37,085 nt of DNA, taken from the NCBI GenBank assembly GCA_903873975.1, contig CAIQQN010000104.1:1-37085 (forward strand), read 5' to 3'. Position numbers and translations under genes: made by a program. Each line of letters starts with the position of its first letter. Position 1 is the stretch's first letter. Source of the stretch: an uncultured Anaerolineales bacterium (GTDB lineage: Bacteria; Chloroflexota; Anaerolineae; Anaerolineales; Villigracilaceae). Below the pieces are notes generated by a model. It was not told the DNA's origin and did no database searches. It saw only the letters and a list, made by a program, of their open reading frames with translations. Shown here in pieces: positions 7,995 through 17,443 of the stretch.

Positions 7995-9182
7995 TCAACC
8001 AAATTTCAGATAAAACGCCTCAGTCATTGCCATGCAACGCCGGTAATCGGCGCGTTCAGCAATGATGCGGGCGTTTTCTTTTTTTGCACCTTCACATAGA
8101 GTAGGGTTCTCCAGCGCGGTAATGATTCCGTCTGCCAGGGATCGCGCGGATGTCGCATCGACCAGTAGACCGTTGACACCCGGCGTCACCCACTCCTGCA
8201 TCGACTCGATATTCCCCACCACTGGGAAACATCCGCAAGACATTGCTTCCAGCAACGAATTGGGTGTTCCATCATGGATACTGGGCGAGACAAAGACCTG
8301 GGCTTTCTTGAATAACTCCCACATTTGTATCCGCTCCAGCTGTGGCCAGAGTTTCGTATTAGAACGAATTCCCAGTGACTTTACCCAATGTTCAGATTCC
8401 ACATCGCCAGCCAGCTGAGTACATATGAATAGCGCTTGCGAGTTTTTTTCCAGCACCAGCGGGATGGAATGGAAAAAGACATCCTGCCGCAAGCTGCCGG
8501 GTCGCTGTCCGCGCGGGTTGACCACGATTGGGACATCCGGCAGTTCCTCCGGAAGCGCTACGGATCTTGAGGCCGCTTTAATTTCATCGAAATGGATGCC
8601 TCCTGCTCCTGGAATAACAAGCATTGGCCGGTCGGTTGCGAAACCCCATTCGTGCCCAAGGCGGATGTCTCGGGCTGTGTCGGCTATGAAACCGTCAGCA
8701 CGGCGTAGGGTGCGGCGGGTGAGTTGAGCCATCAGAATTGAGCCATGGGCATGGAGGGTCAGGTCGTTGCCCCAACTGGAAACCACCAGAGGGATATCCG
8801 CTGGCGTGGCGGAAGCCAGCATCCCCTCGAAAGGGATTCGCAGGGCGTGGACAAGGTCAGGGCGGATTTCTTCCACCAGGGTGCGGAATTGCCTCTGATG
8901 GTATGGCAGACTGAGAGGACCGAGCACGTAGCGCAGCGGGCGCAGGAGGCTGCGAAAGCGTCCGACGAATCTTCTTGTAAGTGTTGAACCTACCGTATGT
9001 TCGCTTTGTTCGCCAGCCATCCTGCCAAATGCCACCGGTAGAATATGGAATGATGCCAATCCTGGAGGCGGGTCACACGGAAAAGTCGATGCAAGGTGAG
9101 TCTGGTGACCGGTTTCTATCCTGTGACGTAACCAGGAAAGCGTGGTGGGCGAACGCCCGTCGGCGACAAAAAGCAGACGCAT
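7995..9182 (-). CDS. Glycosyltransferase family 4 protein
   Basis: The 395-residue protein is a GT-B-fold glycosyltransferase. The N-terminal Rossmann half begins MRLLFVADGRSPTTLSWLRH; the C-terminal donor-binding half contains the E-x7-E region in SPSIHDGTPNSLLEAMSCG and CFPVVGNIESMQEW. The acceptor and donor sugars cannot be told. The frame stays open for 85 more codons upstream, but that stretch is antisense to the receiver-gene remnant and the ugd promoter, so the ATG at 9180-9182 is preferred. It has no ribosome site, and a TATATT element lies eight bases upstream, which would suit a leaderless message. Divergent to ugd, it is probably part of the surface polysaccharide or glycolipid locus that extends to 15330. 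Confidence 0.88.
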   Translation of the reverse strand: MRLLFVADGRSPTTLSWLRHRIETGHQTHLASTFPCDPPPGLASFHILPVAFGRMAGEQSEHTVGSTLTRRFVGRFRSLLRPLRYVLGPLSLPYHQRQFRTLVEEIRPDLVHALRIPFEGMLASATPADIPLVVSSWGNDLTLHAHGSILMAQLTRRTLRRADGFIADTARDIRLGHEWGFATDRPMLVIPGAGGIHFDEIKAASRSVALPEELPDVPIVVNPRGQRPGSLRQDVFFHSIPLVLEKNSQALFICTQLAGDVESEHWVKSLGIRSNTKLWPQLERIQMWELFKKAQVFVSPSIHDGTPNSLLEAMSCGCFPVVGNIESMQEWVTPGVNGLLVDATSARSLADGIITALENPTLCEGAKKENARIIAERADYRRCMAMTEAFYLKFG

Positions 9183-9218
9183 GGTTGGAATATACCACAA
9201 ACCTGCATTGAAAAATGT

Positions 9219-9247
9219 TTGACGAAATGCGCCAGTTTGTGTATAGT
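9219..9247 (+). promoter_or_regulatory. Sigma-70-type promoter upstream of the receiver remnant and ugd
   Basis: TTGACG (9219-9224) and TATAGT (9242-9247) are separated by exactly 17 bases. The element reads towards the degraded response-regulator gene, whose ribosome site (AGGAG, about 9256-9260) is still intact, and then towards ugd. It probably drives the ugd operon now. The site is a sequence match only. Confidence 0.75.
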
Positions 9248-9262
9248 GTAATGGTAGGAGAA

Positions 9263-9448
9263 ATGATGTCCAAACGCCGCGTTCTGCTTGTCGAAGATAA
9301 TACTGATAACTTTGAACTGGTGGGTTTCCTTTTTGAACGCGCTGGTTATCAGGTGCTGGAAGCGTACGACGGGTAAAGGGGACTGGACCTTGCACGTCAG
9401 GAATTGCCCGCCTCTGCGGAAAATCCCAGAGAACCAAAACTTGCTTGA
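9263..9448 (+). pseudogene. Remnant of a CheY-like receiver (response regulator) gene
   Basis: From the ATG at 9263 the frame encodes 37 residues beginning MMSKRRVLLVEDNTDNFELV, the classic start of a receiver domain with its acidic pair E11-D12. A TAA stop (9374-9376) interrupts it after AYDG, and the same frame continues with receiver-like sequence (RGLDLARQELP). Homology then breaks off exactly where the phospho-acceptor strand (DLILMD-like) should begin, and the frame ends at TGA 9446-9448, 12 bases before ugd. The gene therefore lost everything after its second helix and also carries a nonsense codon. Promoter and ribosome site remain. It may persist only as a leader, or be translated as a 37-residue peptide upstream of ugd. 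Confidence 0.85.
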
Positions 9449-9460
9449 GTCAGGAGTGAT

Positions 9461-10768
9461 ATGAAACAAATCTGCGTTGTTGGTGTCGGTTATGTTGGTC
9501 TAGTTACAGCAGCCTGCTTTGCTGACCTGGGAAACCGGGTCATGGCTTTGGATGTCAATGAGAAGCGTATTGAAAACCTGAAAAAGGGGATTATGCCCAT
9601 CTACGAGCCTGGACTGGAGGAAATTGTTGAACGCAATGTGCGCGGGCATCGCTTGTCCTTTACCACATCTTATTCCGATGCGCTGAAAGAGACCGAGTTC
9701 GCCTTCATTGCCGTGGCGACGCCTTCCGGGGTTAATGGCGAAGCAGATATGCAATATGTAGCTGTTGCGGCGCAAACCATCGCTGAGACGATGACCGCGC
9801 CGTTGATCATTATCAATAAATCCACCGTCCCGGTCGGTACTGGAGACTGGATGGCCGATATTGTAAAAAAATACCAGCCGGAACCAATCCCGTTTGCGGT
9901 GGTATCCTGCCCGGAATTCTTGCGAGAGGGGACGGCCATCAGTGATTTTATGCAGCCGTACCGTACTATTCTCGGTTCATTCAACCACGAAGCTGCCGAG
10001 AAGGTGGCTCAGTTACACCTTTCCCTGCGCGCTCCCATTGTAATCACCGACCTGCGCACGGCCGAAATGATCAAATATGCCTCCAATGCTTTCCTGGCAA
10101 CAAAAATATCCTTCATCAACGAAATCGCTGATATTTGTGAAGCCCTGGGCGCGGACGTGAAAGAGGTTGCCATTGGCATGGGCTACGATAAACGTATCGG
10201 TCCGGCCATGTTGGATGCCGGTCTGGGGTGGGGCGGCTCGTGCTTCCCCAAGGATGTCAAAGCTTTGGCGTATATGGCCGAAGAAAATGGGCTTGACCCG
10301 AAAATCCTGAACACCGTGACCATTACCAATTACGAACGTCGCCGGGTGATAGTAAAACAAATTGAGGAAATGCTAGGCGGGTTGCAGGGAAGAACCGTTG
10401 GCCTGCTCGGCTTGGCCTTCAAGCCCAACACCGATGATATGCGTGAAGCCCCATCCATTGATATTGCCCAGGGATTGATCGCAGCAGGCGCGAAGGTCCG
10501 CGCCTACGACCCGGTTGCAATGGAAAATGCTCACCACCTGTTACCTGCTATCGAGACAACTGCTGATCCGTATACGCTTGCCAGGGGTTGTGACGCCTTG
10601 ATCGTCCTGACCGAGTGGAACGAGTTTAAAAACATTGACCTGGAACAAGTCCGGGAGGCCATGAAGACACCGGTGATTCTCGACGGGCGTAATATCTACG
10701 ACCCGGTGGAAATGCGTGCCCTCGGCTTCACTTATCGAGGTGTGGGTCGTGGTTTTTACAGGAAATAA
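9461..10768 (+). CDS. UDP-glucose 6-dehydrogenase
   Basis: The enzyme oxidises UDP-glucose to UDP-glucuronate with two NAD+, providing an acidic sugar donor for surface polysaccharides or glycolipids. The 435-residue protein has the N-terminal NAD motif GVGYVGLV (8-15), the central dimerisation helix region around [19 protein letters not shown], catalytic C261 in [10 protein letters not shown], and the C-terminal UDP-binding domain starting near [17 protein letters not shown]. It has the usual length. The ATG at 9461 has GGAG upstream (in tcaGGAGtgat). The methyltransferase gene starts one base after its stop, so both are likely co-translated. Related nucleotide-sugar dehydrogenases acting on other UDP-sugars share these motifs, so the exact sugar is inferred. 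Confidence 0.93.
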   Translation: MKQICVVGVGYVGLVTAACFADLGNRVMALDVNEKRIENLKKGIMPIYEPGLEEIVERNVRGHRLSFTTSYSDALKETEFAFIAVATPSGVNGEADMQYVAVAAQTIAETMTAPLIIINKSTVPVGTGDWMADIVKKYQPEPIPFAVVSCPEFLREGTAISDFMQPYRTILGSFNHEAAEKVAQLHLSLRAPIVITDLRTAEMIKYASNAFLATKISFINEIADICEALGADVKEVAIGMGYDKRIGPAMLDAGLGWGGSCFPKDVKALAYMAEENGLDPKILNTVTITNYERRRVIVKQIEEMLGGLQGRTVGLLGLAFKPNTDDMREAPSIDIAQGLIAAGAKVRAYDPVAMENAHHLLPAIETTADPYTLARGCDALIVLTEWNEFKNIDLEQVREAMKTPVILDGRNIYDPVEMRALGFTYRGVGRGFYRK

Positions 10769-10769
10769 T

Positions 10770-11678
10770 ATGCCGGAAGAAAAACACCCCCCCGTCTGCG
10801 ATTACGAAGGCTCTGATTATCAGACTCGCTTCTGGGAAACAGGGGGACGTGATTATGAGGATCGCTGCGAAGCCATTGCCCTGAGACGCCTTCTTCCTAG
10901 AAGTGGCAAACTGATGCTTGAACTGGGCGCTGGTGCGGGTCGCAACACCTCGCGTTACCAGGGCTTTGAGCGCGTCATCCTCTTGGATTACTCCCGCACC
11001 CAGCTCAAACAGGCACAGGAGCGTCTGGGCACTTCCGATCGTTACATCTATGTCGCGGCAGATATTTACCGCCTGCCTTTCGTGGAGAGCCTTTTTGATG
11101 CGACAACGCTGATTCGTACTTTGCATCACATGGCCGATGCGCCTGCCGCGTTGCGCCAGGTTCGGAATGTTCTCCAGCCCGGTGCGGTTTTTATTCTGGA
11201 ATATGCCAATAAACGGAACCTGAAGGCCATCCTGCGCTATGCGATGCACCGCCAGACCTGGAACCCGTTCGGGTTGGACCCGGTCGAGTTCGCCCCTTTG
11301 AATTTTGACTTCCACCCGCGCGCGGTGCGCGGCTGGCTTCGGGAGGCGGGATTCCAGGTTGAACGGATCCTGGCTGTCTCGCATTTCCGCGTGGGTTTGC
11401 TCAAGCGTACCATTCCTGCCAGCTTCCTGGCCGGCCTTGATTCGCTTTTCCAATGGACCGGGGCACTGTGGCAATTCACCCCGAGCGTGTTCATAAAAGC
11501 TAGGGCGGAAGGTGGACAACCAGGCTCGATTCCTGCTGACTCCAAAGCGTTTTTCAAATGTCCCGAATGCGAATATACCCCTCTCGCGGATCAGGGCGAA
11601 CGCCTTACCTGTCCGGTCTGTAACCGTACCTGGAATATATTGGATGGAATTTATGATTTCCGCGGAGATGGGTTATGA
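10770..11678 (+). CDS. SAM-dependent class I methyltransferase with C-terminal zinc ribbon
   Basis: The 302-residue protein has a Rossmann-like methyltransferase domain: motif I LMLELGAGAGRNTSRY (49-63), acidic LLDYS (71-75), and a motif near residue 98 (AADIYRLPF). The segment RTLHHMADAPAALRQVRNVLQPGG-like is that of the Methyltransf_11 family. The last 40 residues form a Trm112-like zinc ribbon with Cys pairs at 264/267 and 281/284. The ATG at 10770 is used; the frame is open 54 bases further but that part overlaps ugd. The TGA overlaps the ATG of the next gene (ATGA). From context it may methylate a glycan, a lipid-linked sugar or a lipid; the substrate is not evident. Confidence 0.85.
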   Translation: MPEEKHPPVCDYEGSDYQTRFWETGGRDYEDRCEAIALRRLLPRSGKLMLELGAGAGRNTSRYQGFERVILLDYSRTQLKQAQERLGTSDRYIYVAADIYRLPFVESLFDATTLIRTLHHMADAPAALRQVRNVLQPGAVFILEYANKRNLKAILRYAMHRQTWNPFGLDPVEFAPLNFDFHPRAVRGWLREAGFQVERILAVSHFRVGLLKRTIPASFLAGLDSLFQWTGALWQFTPSVFIKARAEGGQPGSIPADSKAFFKCPECEYTPLADQGERLTCPVCNRTWNILDGIYDFRGDGL

Positions 11679-13510
11679 AGAACCGTCGGATTATTGCCAT
11701 CCTGGGGGGATTGAATATCCTGGTGATTGCTCTGTTCCTTGTACCCTATACCAATGCCACCTATCCAATGGTTGGCAATGATTTCCGGTTATTTCTGTCA
11801 CGCCTGATTGACACGCATTTGCATTACAAAGTTAACGGGTTTAGTATCCAGTGGTACACACCTAGTTTCGGTGGGGGTTTGCCGGCTTATCCCAACCCTC
11901 TCCAGATGCAATTCTCGCTGACCCAATTGTTGACCTGGTTCACTAACCCCTGGAATGCGGTGCTGGCCTCGTCTGTCCTTTATGCCATTATCGGATATTT
12001 GGTGGCTTTTTATTTTCTCCGTAATGTTCTGGAATTAAGATCATTATCGGCAATCCTTGGAGCCGTTTTCTTTATTGGCAATGGCTTTTTTGTTGAGCGT
12101 GTAGTCATTGGCCACGTTAATTTCATCACGTTCCCTTTGATTATCATTCCCATTTATGCCATGCTGAATTCTAAACTTCCCAGGTGGCTGGCCGGAGCGC
12201 TGATTTCTCTTACAGTCGCAGTGCTAGTGTATTCGGGTGGAGTCTATATTGGCGTTATTGGTTTGCTGGCTGCATTAATAATATTACCAATTGCTTATTT
12301 CTTAAAACCTTCTCTGATTTCTTGGAAGAAAATCTGGCCGGTGTTGGCTTGGGGAGGCGTGTTGACCTTCCTCTTGTGCGGGTCAAAACTCTACGCAACC
12401 TCCGCCTACATGAAAAATTTTACCCGCGAAGTCCAGGATCAGTATACCGTAAGCTGGTACATCGGTGTGGGAGGGCTGATCGCCCAACTTGCCGGTGTGA
12501 TGACTGCCCTACCCTTCCTCAAGCTGATTGGCAAAAGTAGCCTCGTTTTTGTTGTCCGTTTGGGGAAATGGACCGGCACTCCTTATAGCTTCTGGGAATT
12601 GGACTCATCTTTGTCCCCGGCTCTTATTCTTCTGCTTGTTATTGGCGCATGGAAAGCGTTATTCCGCAAGCCGCGCATTGATCAAAAGGGTATTCTCAAG
12701 AAGATCATTGCCGGGTTATGCTTGATTCTTGCAGTAGTTCTGACCGTGGAATTTTCTATCGCCAAAGGCTTTTTATTTACTGAACTCAGGACACTGCCTG
12801 TTTTACAGTCCCTGCACGCCAACACACGCTTTGCCTCTGCGTTAATTTTGCCATTGGCGATCCTTGGAGCAAAGGTGTTTAATGACTGGAGCGATAGGGT
12901 TGGATCCGCAAAAAAAACGATCCTCGCCTTTGTTTCTATTGATTCTCTGGCGCTTCTTGCTCTGTGGAGCTATTATTTGCTCCCAATGGATGTGCAGCAA
13001 CGCGTTTTTGATGTTCGTTCCCTTACCGTAACTTACCAACTTATTGCCGCCGGGGAGACCTTTCCGGTAAAAACGATTGTTCCCGATATGAACGACTATG
13101 AAGTTTTCACCTTGCAGGCCAGCAACACCACGCGCCATTATGAACCTCTATTTCGCGATAATAACGAATATTTTCATCCCCTTGTCCATGCAGGTTCAGT
13201 CTATGAGATTGACAATGGCTATTACAATTTCACCAACCCCACCGGGTACGTTTTCCCTCAGGTGAATGGTACCCAGATATACGAACGCATCTCGGTCTCT
13301 GATCGCGACAAGTTGGATGATTTTCTAAACCGACACCAACCGGAGTGGAAATTGCCGTTGACTCAAAATGTCCTCGATTGGACGGCTGGCCTGATTCTGA
13401 TCTTGGAAATCTGCGCCGTTTGCATTTTTCTGGTGAGGAAGTGGTTGTTGCGGCGTTTCTTCCACCTCCCATTGCGTTTCTGGCGTCGTTTACTAGGTAG
13501 AACGAGATGA
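11675..13510 (+). CDS. Large polytopic membrane protein, GT-C-like, first of a tandem pair
   Basis: The 611-residue protein has about 12 hydrophobic segments. It begins with a membrane helix (IIAILGGLNILVIALFLV), then an extracytoplasmic loop with NDFRLFLSRLID and WYTPSFGGGLPAYPNP. Further helices follow, and near residues 470-575 comes a soluble domain (MNDYEVFTLQ ... NPTGYVFPQVNGTQIYERI). A final helix (LILILEICAVCIFLV) and a basic tail end the protein. The acidic residue in the first outer loop and the overall architecture resemble GT-C-fold glycosyltransferases or YfhO-like proteins, but I do not recognise a family with certainty. It overlaps both the upstream methyltransferase and the downstream paralogue by ATGA. 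A role in transferring lipid-linked sugars at the outer face of the membrane is inferred from context. Confidence 0.72.
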   Translation: MKNRRIIAILGGLNILVIALFLVPYTNATYPMVGNDFRLFLSRLIDTHLHYKVNGFSIQWYTPSFGGGLPAYPNPLQMQFSLTQLLTWFTNPWNAVLASSVLYAIIGYLVAFYFLRNVLELRSLSAILGAVFFIGNGFFVERVVIGHVNFITFPLIIIPIYAMLNSKLPRWLAGALISLTVAVLVYSGGVYIGVIGLLAALIILPIAYFLKPSLISWKKIWPVLAWGGVLTFLLCGSKLYATSAYMKNFTREVQDQYTVSWYIGVGGLIAQLAGVMTALPFLKLIGKSSLVFVVRLGKWTGTPYSFWELDSSLSPALILLLVIGAWKALFRKPRIDQKGILKKIIAGLCLILAVVLTVEFSIAKGFLFTELRTLPVLQSLHANTRFASALILPLAILGAKVFNDWSDRVGSAKKTILAFVSIDSLALLALWSYYLLPMDVQQRVFDVRSLTVTYQLIAAGETFPVKTIVPDMNDYEVFTLQASNTTRHYEPLFRDNNEYFHPLVHAGSVYEIDNGYYNFTNPTGYVFPQVNGTQIYERISVSDRDKLDDFLNRHQPEWKLPLTQNVLDWTAGLILILEICAVCIFLVRKWLLRRFFHLPLRFWRRLLGRTR

Positions 13511-15330
13511 AACATCGCATTCTAATTACCGCCCTCATTATTATGAACATCCTGGTTATTGGATTATTTATCGTTCAATATACGAGCGCCACCTACCCAT
13601 TGGTTGGCAGTGATTATCAGCTTTTCGGTCCGCGGCTGATTGATTCACTTCTACATTACAAAGTTAATGGGTTCAGCATTCAATGGTATACCCCCAGTTT
13701 TGGAGCAGGCCTGCCAGCTTACCCCAATCCTCTTCAGATGCAGTTTTCGTTTCCACAGTTCTTTACCTTTATCGTAAATCCATGGGTGGCTATTTTGATG
13801 TCAGGCGTGGTTTATATCATCATTGGATTCTTGGTCACGTTTCTATTTCTGCGGGATATTTTGGAATTCAAGCCTTTATCGGCAATTCTGGGAGCGAGTT
13901 TCTTTGTCGCGAACGGCTTTTTTATTGAACAAATGGTCGTCGGACATGCAGATAAGATCACCTTTCCATTGATTGTGATCCCTGTCTATGCATTGTTAAA
14001 CCGTAAAATTCCCGCCTGGCTTGCTGGCTTATTCATATCCCTGACCGGCGTAATTTTCCTGTATTCTGGAGGAGTCTATATTGGCGTCATCTGCTTTTTC
14101 ACTACCATCATCACAATTCCTATCGTATATTTCCTGAAGCCTTCCATTCTTGCCTGGCGGAAGGTGGTCCCTGCGATCTTTTGGGGAAGTTTTTTCACCA
14201 TCCTCCTGTGCGGTTCCAAGCTTTACCCTGTCATCGCTTTCATGCAATCTTTCCCGCGGGAGGTTCATGACCAATATTTCGTAAATTGGGTTACGAGTAT
14301 AGGCGGTTTGGTCCTCCAACTCGTCGGTATAATGACAACATTTCCATTCCTGAATTTGATCGGCAAGAGTAGTCTCGTCTATGTTGTCCGGTTGGCAACC
14401 TGGACCGGATCACCATATGGTTTCTGGGAACAGGACACCTCCGTCTCTCCGGTGTTGATTATTTTACTGATTTATGGAGCTTGGCTGATGCTTACCCATA
14501 AACCGCATCTCGATAAGCGCAATCTATTAAAAAAGGGAATCGCGGGGATATGTCTCTTTTTTTCCATTATATTGGTTATCCAATTCTCGACAGCCAGAGG
14601 GTTTCTGTTCGACGCTCTATAGGGGTTGCCTTTGCTAAAATCGTTGCGGACCAATACCCGTTTTGTCGCTTCTTTCGTCCTCCCGCTGTCAATCTTGGGA
14701 GCTAAAATATTCGATTACTGGGCAAGGGGGAGATCAAGCCTGAAAACGATTTCTGCTTTTGTCTTGCTGAATGGGATTTCACTTGTTGCCCTATGGGCGT
14801 ATTACCTGCTCCCGATGAGCGTTCAGGGACGGAATTTTGATATTCAATCCATCCTGGACACTTACACTAAAATCCAGGCTGGAGAGATTTTTCCGGTGAA
14901 TAAGATCATCCCCGATATGAACGATTATGAAGTGTTCCAGGCGCATGCAAGCAATGTCTCTCATCATTACGATCCGTTATTGGGGGAGAATTCTTTTCAC
15001 CCTCTCGTCCACGAAGGATCCGTTTTTGACATCAAAGATGGTTTCTACAACATGACCGACCCAACCGGATACGTTTTCCCCTTGGAAAATAATTCCAGAT
15101 TATTCTCACGAATCCCTGTTTCTGACTATGGCAAACTGGTGGATTTTGTAAACCGCCGCCAACCGGACTGGAAATTGCCGTTGACGCAAATTGTCCTCGA
15201 CTGGGCAGCCGGTTTGACCCTTATCCTGGCAGCCTGCGCCGTTTGCGTTTTTCTGATGTGGAAGTGGCTGTTGTGGCGTCTCATCCATCTCCCGTTGCGG
15301 ATCTGGCGTCGTTTGACAGGCGGAAGGTGA
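13507..15330 (+). pseudogene. Second tandem paralogue of the GT-C-like membrane protein, interrupted by an in-frame TAG
   Basis: The frame starting at 13507 matches the preceding protein along its whole length (for example HYKVNGFSIQWYTPSFG, LPAYPNPLQMQF, YSGGVYIGVI and, near the end, KLPLTQ.VLDWAAGL). At 14620-14622 a TAG stop falls where the paralogue has ELRTLPVLQSL; here the sequence is DAL-stop-GLPLLKSL. The frame is unchanged after the stop and stays similar to the paralogue up to the natural TGA at 15330, so this is a nonsense change, not a frameshift. It leaves a 371-residue N-terminal fragment and a 234-codon frame that could only restart at a TTG (14626) without a ribosome site. The ATG overlaps the upstream stop. 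It may be a fresh pseudogene, a sequencing error, or a read-through case. Confidence 0.8.
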
Positions 15331-15373
15331 GTCAGGAATTTCCTTTTTGCGATTACATTTGGTGATTACAGCC

Positions 15374-15402
15374 TTGCATCCCAATCGGTTCTGTGTTAAA
15401 AT
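15374..15402 (+). promoter_or_regulatory. Promoter of the nusA-infB operon
   Basis: TTGCAT (15374-15379) and TAAAAT (15397-15402) are separated by 17 bases. Transcription would start near 15409, about 90 bases before the nusA ATG, leaving a structured leader. It lies 43 bases after the preceding membrane-protein gene. This is the clearest promoter before the housekeeping operon. Confidence 0.72.
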
Positions 15403-15436
15403 CCTTGGCGTCTGAGAACCCAATACCGCACGCATC

Positions 15437-15461
15437 GAAAAGTGGGCAACCCCCACTTTTC
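15437..15461 (+). promoter_or_regulatory. Perfect 10-bp hairpin in the nusA leader
   Basis: GAAAAGTGGG (15437-15446) pairs perfectly with CCCACTTTTC (15452-15461) around a five-base loop. No T run follows, so it is not a standard terminator. Lying in the predicted 5' leader of nusA, it could be an RNA-processing site or a feedback element; both are inference. Confidence 0.55.
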
Positions 15462-15501
15462 TGCATGTAACAGGAAATTTGTTCTGGGGAGCAGGTTAAG
15501 C

Positions 15502-17385
15502 ATGAAAAATGAATTTGCCCTGGCTTTCAACGAAGTGTTGGAAGAAAAACAATTGCCTAAAGAGATCATCATGGCAGCCATCGAGTCGGCCATGGTTTCG
15601 GCCTATCGCCGGGCGGTCAACGCCTCCAATGCCCAGGAGGTCGTAGCTAAAATTGACCCGGAAACAGGCAAGGTCACGATCTTTGCCGAAAAAGAAGTGG
15701 TCGAAGATGTACAGGATCAGCGCACGGAAGTGACGCTCGAGGTGGCGCGCACGGTGAACCCGGAAGCTAATTTAAATGACATGGTGGTCGTCGAATCCAC
15801 GCCTGCAGATTTTGGGCGTGTTGCAGCACAGACGGCTCGTCAGGTCATCCAGCAGCGCATCCGCGAAGCCGAACGGCAGATGCAAGCTGATTTCTTTAAT
15901 AAACAGGTTGGCGAGATCATTAGCGGTGTGGTCCAGGCAGTCAGTATGACTCAGGGCGTGACCATCGGTTTGGATATGAAGGCCGAGGGCATCATGCCCC
16001 CGAATCAGAAGATTCCTGGCGAGAAATTTAAAGTGCACGAACGTGTGCGCTCGATTGTTCTGGAAGTCAAGGATAGCCCGCGCGGTCCGCAGATCATCCT
16101 CTCACGGTCGCACCGCAATTTTCTGCGCCGTTTGCTGGAAAACGAAGTTCCCGAGATCTATCATGGTATTGTTGAGATTCGCGCAATCTCGCGCGAACCG
16201 GGACAGCGTGCTAAAGTGGCCGTCTCGGCTACCCAGCCCAACGTGGACCCGGTGGGAGCGTGTGTGGGTATCAAGGGGGTGCGCATCCAGGCCATCGTCA
16301 AGGAATTGCACGACGAGAAGATTGACATCATTGAATGGAATGCCGACCCGGTGTTGTATATTTCCAAAGCTATCAGCCCGGCTAAGGTTTCCGGTGTTTA
16401 TCTCAACGATGCTGAAAAGACCGCCACGGTGGTTGTCCAGGAGGACCAGCTCAGTCTGGCTATCGGGCGCGATGGGCAGAATGCGCGTTTGGCTGCCAAG
16501 TTGACCGGCTGGCGCATTGATATTAAGTCGCTGATTGAAGCCGCCGCGGATGCCATCGTCAAGGTGCAGAGTGACCCGTCCCTGGCGAACATTGCTGAAG
16601 TTGAACACAAAAATATACCGGTGGTTGAAGAAGTCCTGGCAAAAAAAAGCGAAGGCCGCCCGGTTACACCGGAGGAATTCATGACGCTTATCCAGTTCGT
16701 GGAGCGTGTGGAGCGGCGTACTGTCGAGCAGAAGAAAGCCACGGCAGCGGCTGAGGAAGAACGGGTTTCTGCTGCTCGCGCTGAGGTCCCGAATGCCGCC
16801 TTCGAAACGGGGATCGAAGCTTTGGGCTTGCCTGATCATGTCTACAACATTCTGATTGAGGCCGAGTACCGCACCGTCGGTGACTTAATGATGGCGATGA
16901 AACTTAATCCTGACAATGTCCTGGGCTTGGCTGGAATTGGACCCAAGTCCATGGATGCAATCAGGAAGGCCTTGGAAAATATCTCCTTCCCCGAACCGGA
17001 ATCGGTCGTTGAGCCGGTAGTTGAGGCGGTCGCTGAGGTCCCGGCCGAGGCAGTCGTTGAAGTACCAGCGGAGGCTGTTACCGAAACCGCCTCTGCGGAA
17101 GTTCTGCCCGGACCGGTATTGGCGGAGGGTGAAGCCGCCCCTGTAGCTGCGGAGATCACCGAAGAAAAAATCGAAGAGAAACCCCTGGAGGAGATCTTCA
17201 CGCTCAGGCCTGATATGTTGCAGCCTGTGGCAGCTGCGCCCGAAGATGAAGAGGATGAGTCAGATAAGAAAAAGGGTAAGAAGAAGAAAAAGAAAGTTGT
17301 CGAGATCGTATACGACGAGGATCTCGAAAAGGCCATTGCCAAGAAGAAGCATAAGCGTGGTGACGAAGGCTGGGAAGAAGATTAG
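15502..17385 (+). CDS. nusA: Transcription termination/antitermination factor NusA with extended C-terminus
   Basis: NusA binds RNA polymerase and the nascent RNA and modulates pausing, termination and antitermination. Domains in order: N-terminal polymerase-binding domain (about 1-125), S1 domain (about 135-205), KH1 with GIKGV (256-260), and KH2 with [10 protein letters not shown] (322-331). A charged linker leads to a helix-hairpin-helix repeat (about 436-492, [10 protein letters not shown]). The last 130 residues are a low-complexity Val/Glu/Ala/Pro region, then an acidic stretch and a lysine block (588-598, six K in a row), giving 627 residues against about 350-500 in most bacteria. The start is the ATG at 15502 after GGAGCAGG; the frame is open 60 bases upstream without a ribosome site. 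The usual upstream gene rimP is absent. Confidence 0.96.
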   Translation: MKNEFALAFNEVLEEKQLPKEIIMAAIESAMVSAYRRAVNASNAQEVVAKIDPETGKVTIFAEKEVVEDVQDQRTEVTLEVARTVNPEANLNDMVVVESTPADFGRVAAQTARQVIQQRIREAERQMQADFFNKQVGEIISGVVQAVSMTQGVTIGLDMKAEGIMPPNQKIPGEKFKVHERVRSIVLEVKDSPRGPQIILSRSHRNFLRRLLENEVPEIYHGIVEIRAISREPGQRAKVAVSATQPNVDPVGACVGIKGVRIQAIVKELHDEKIDIIEWNADPVLYISKAISPAKVSGVYLNDAEKTATVVVQEDQLSLAIGRDGQNARLAAKLTGWRIDIKSLIEAAADAIVKVQSDPSLANIAEVEHKNIPVVEEVLAKKSEGRPVTPEEFMTLIQFVERVERRTVEQKKATAAAEEERVSAARAEVPNAAFETGIEALGLPDHVYNILIEAEYRTVGDLMMAMKLNPDNVLGLAGIGPKSMDAIRKALENISFPEPESVVEPVVEAVAEVPAEAVVEVPAEAVTETASAEVLPGPVLAEGEAAPVAAEITEEKIEEKPLEEIFTLRPDMLQPVAAAPEDEEDESDKKKGKKKKKKVVEIVYDEDLEKAIAKKKHKRGDEGWEED

Positions 17386-17443
17386 TCTGCCCGGTCGAAA
17401 CAAGTACTTCCTGTCCCGATGATCTATTGGATGGATATAGAAG

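Noticed and set aside
9183-9437. N-terminal extension of the GT4 glycosyltransferase by 85 codons
   Set aside because: The extension is antisense to the receiver remnant and ugd promoter, and family alignment starts at MRLLFVADG.
15437-15461. Terminator before nusA
   Set aside because: A perfect stem but no T run follows, and it lies downstream of the predicted nusA promoter.
16102-16839. Minus-strand open frame of 245 codons opposite nusA
   Set aside because: Antisense shadow of the KH-domain region.
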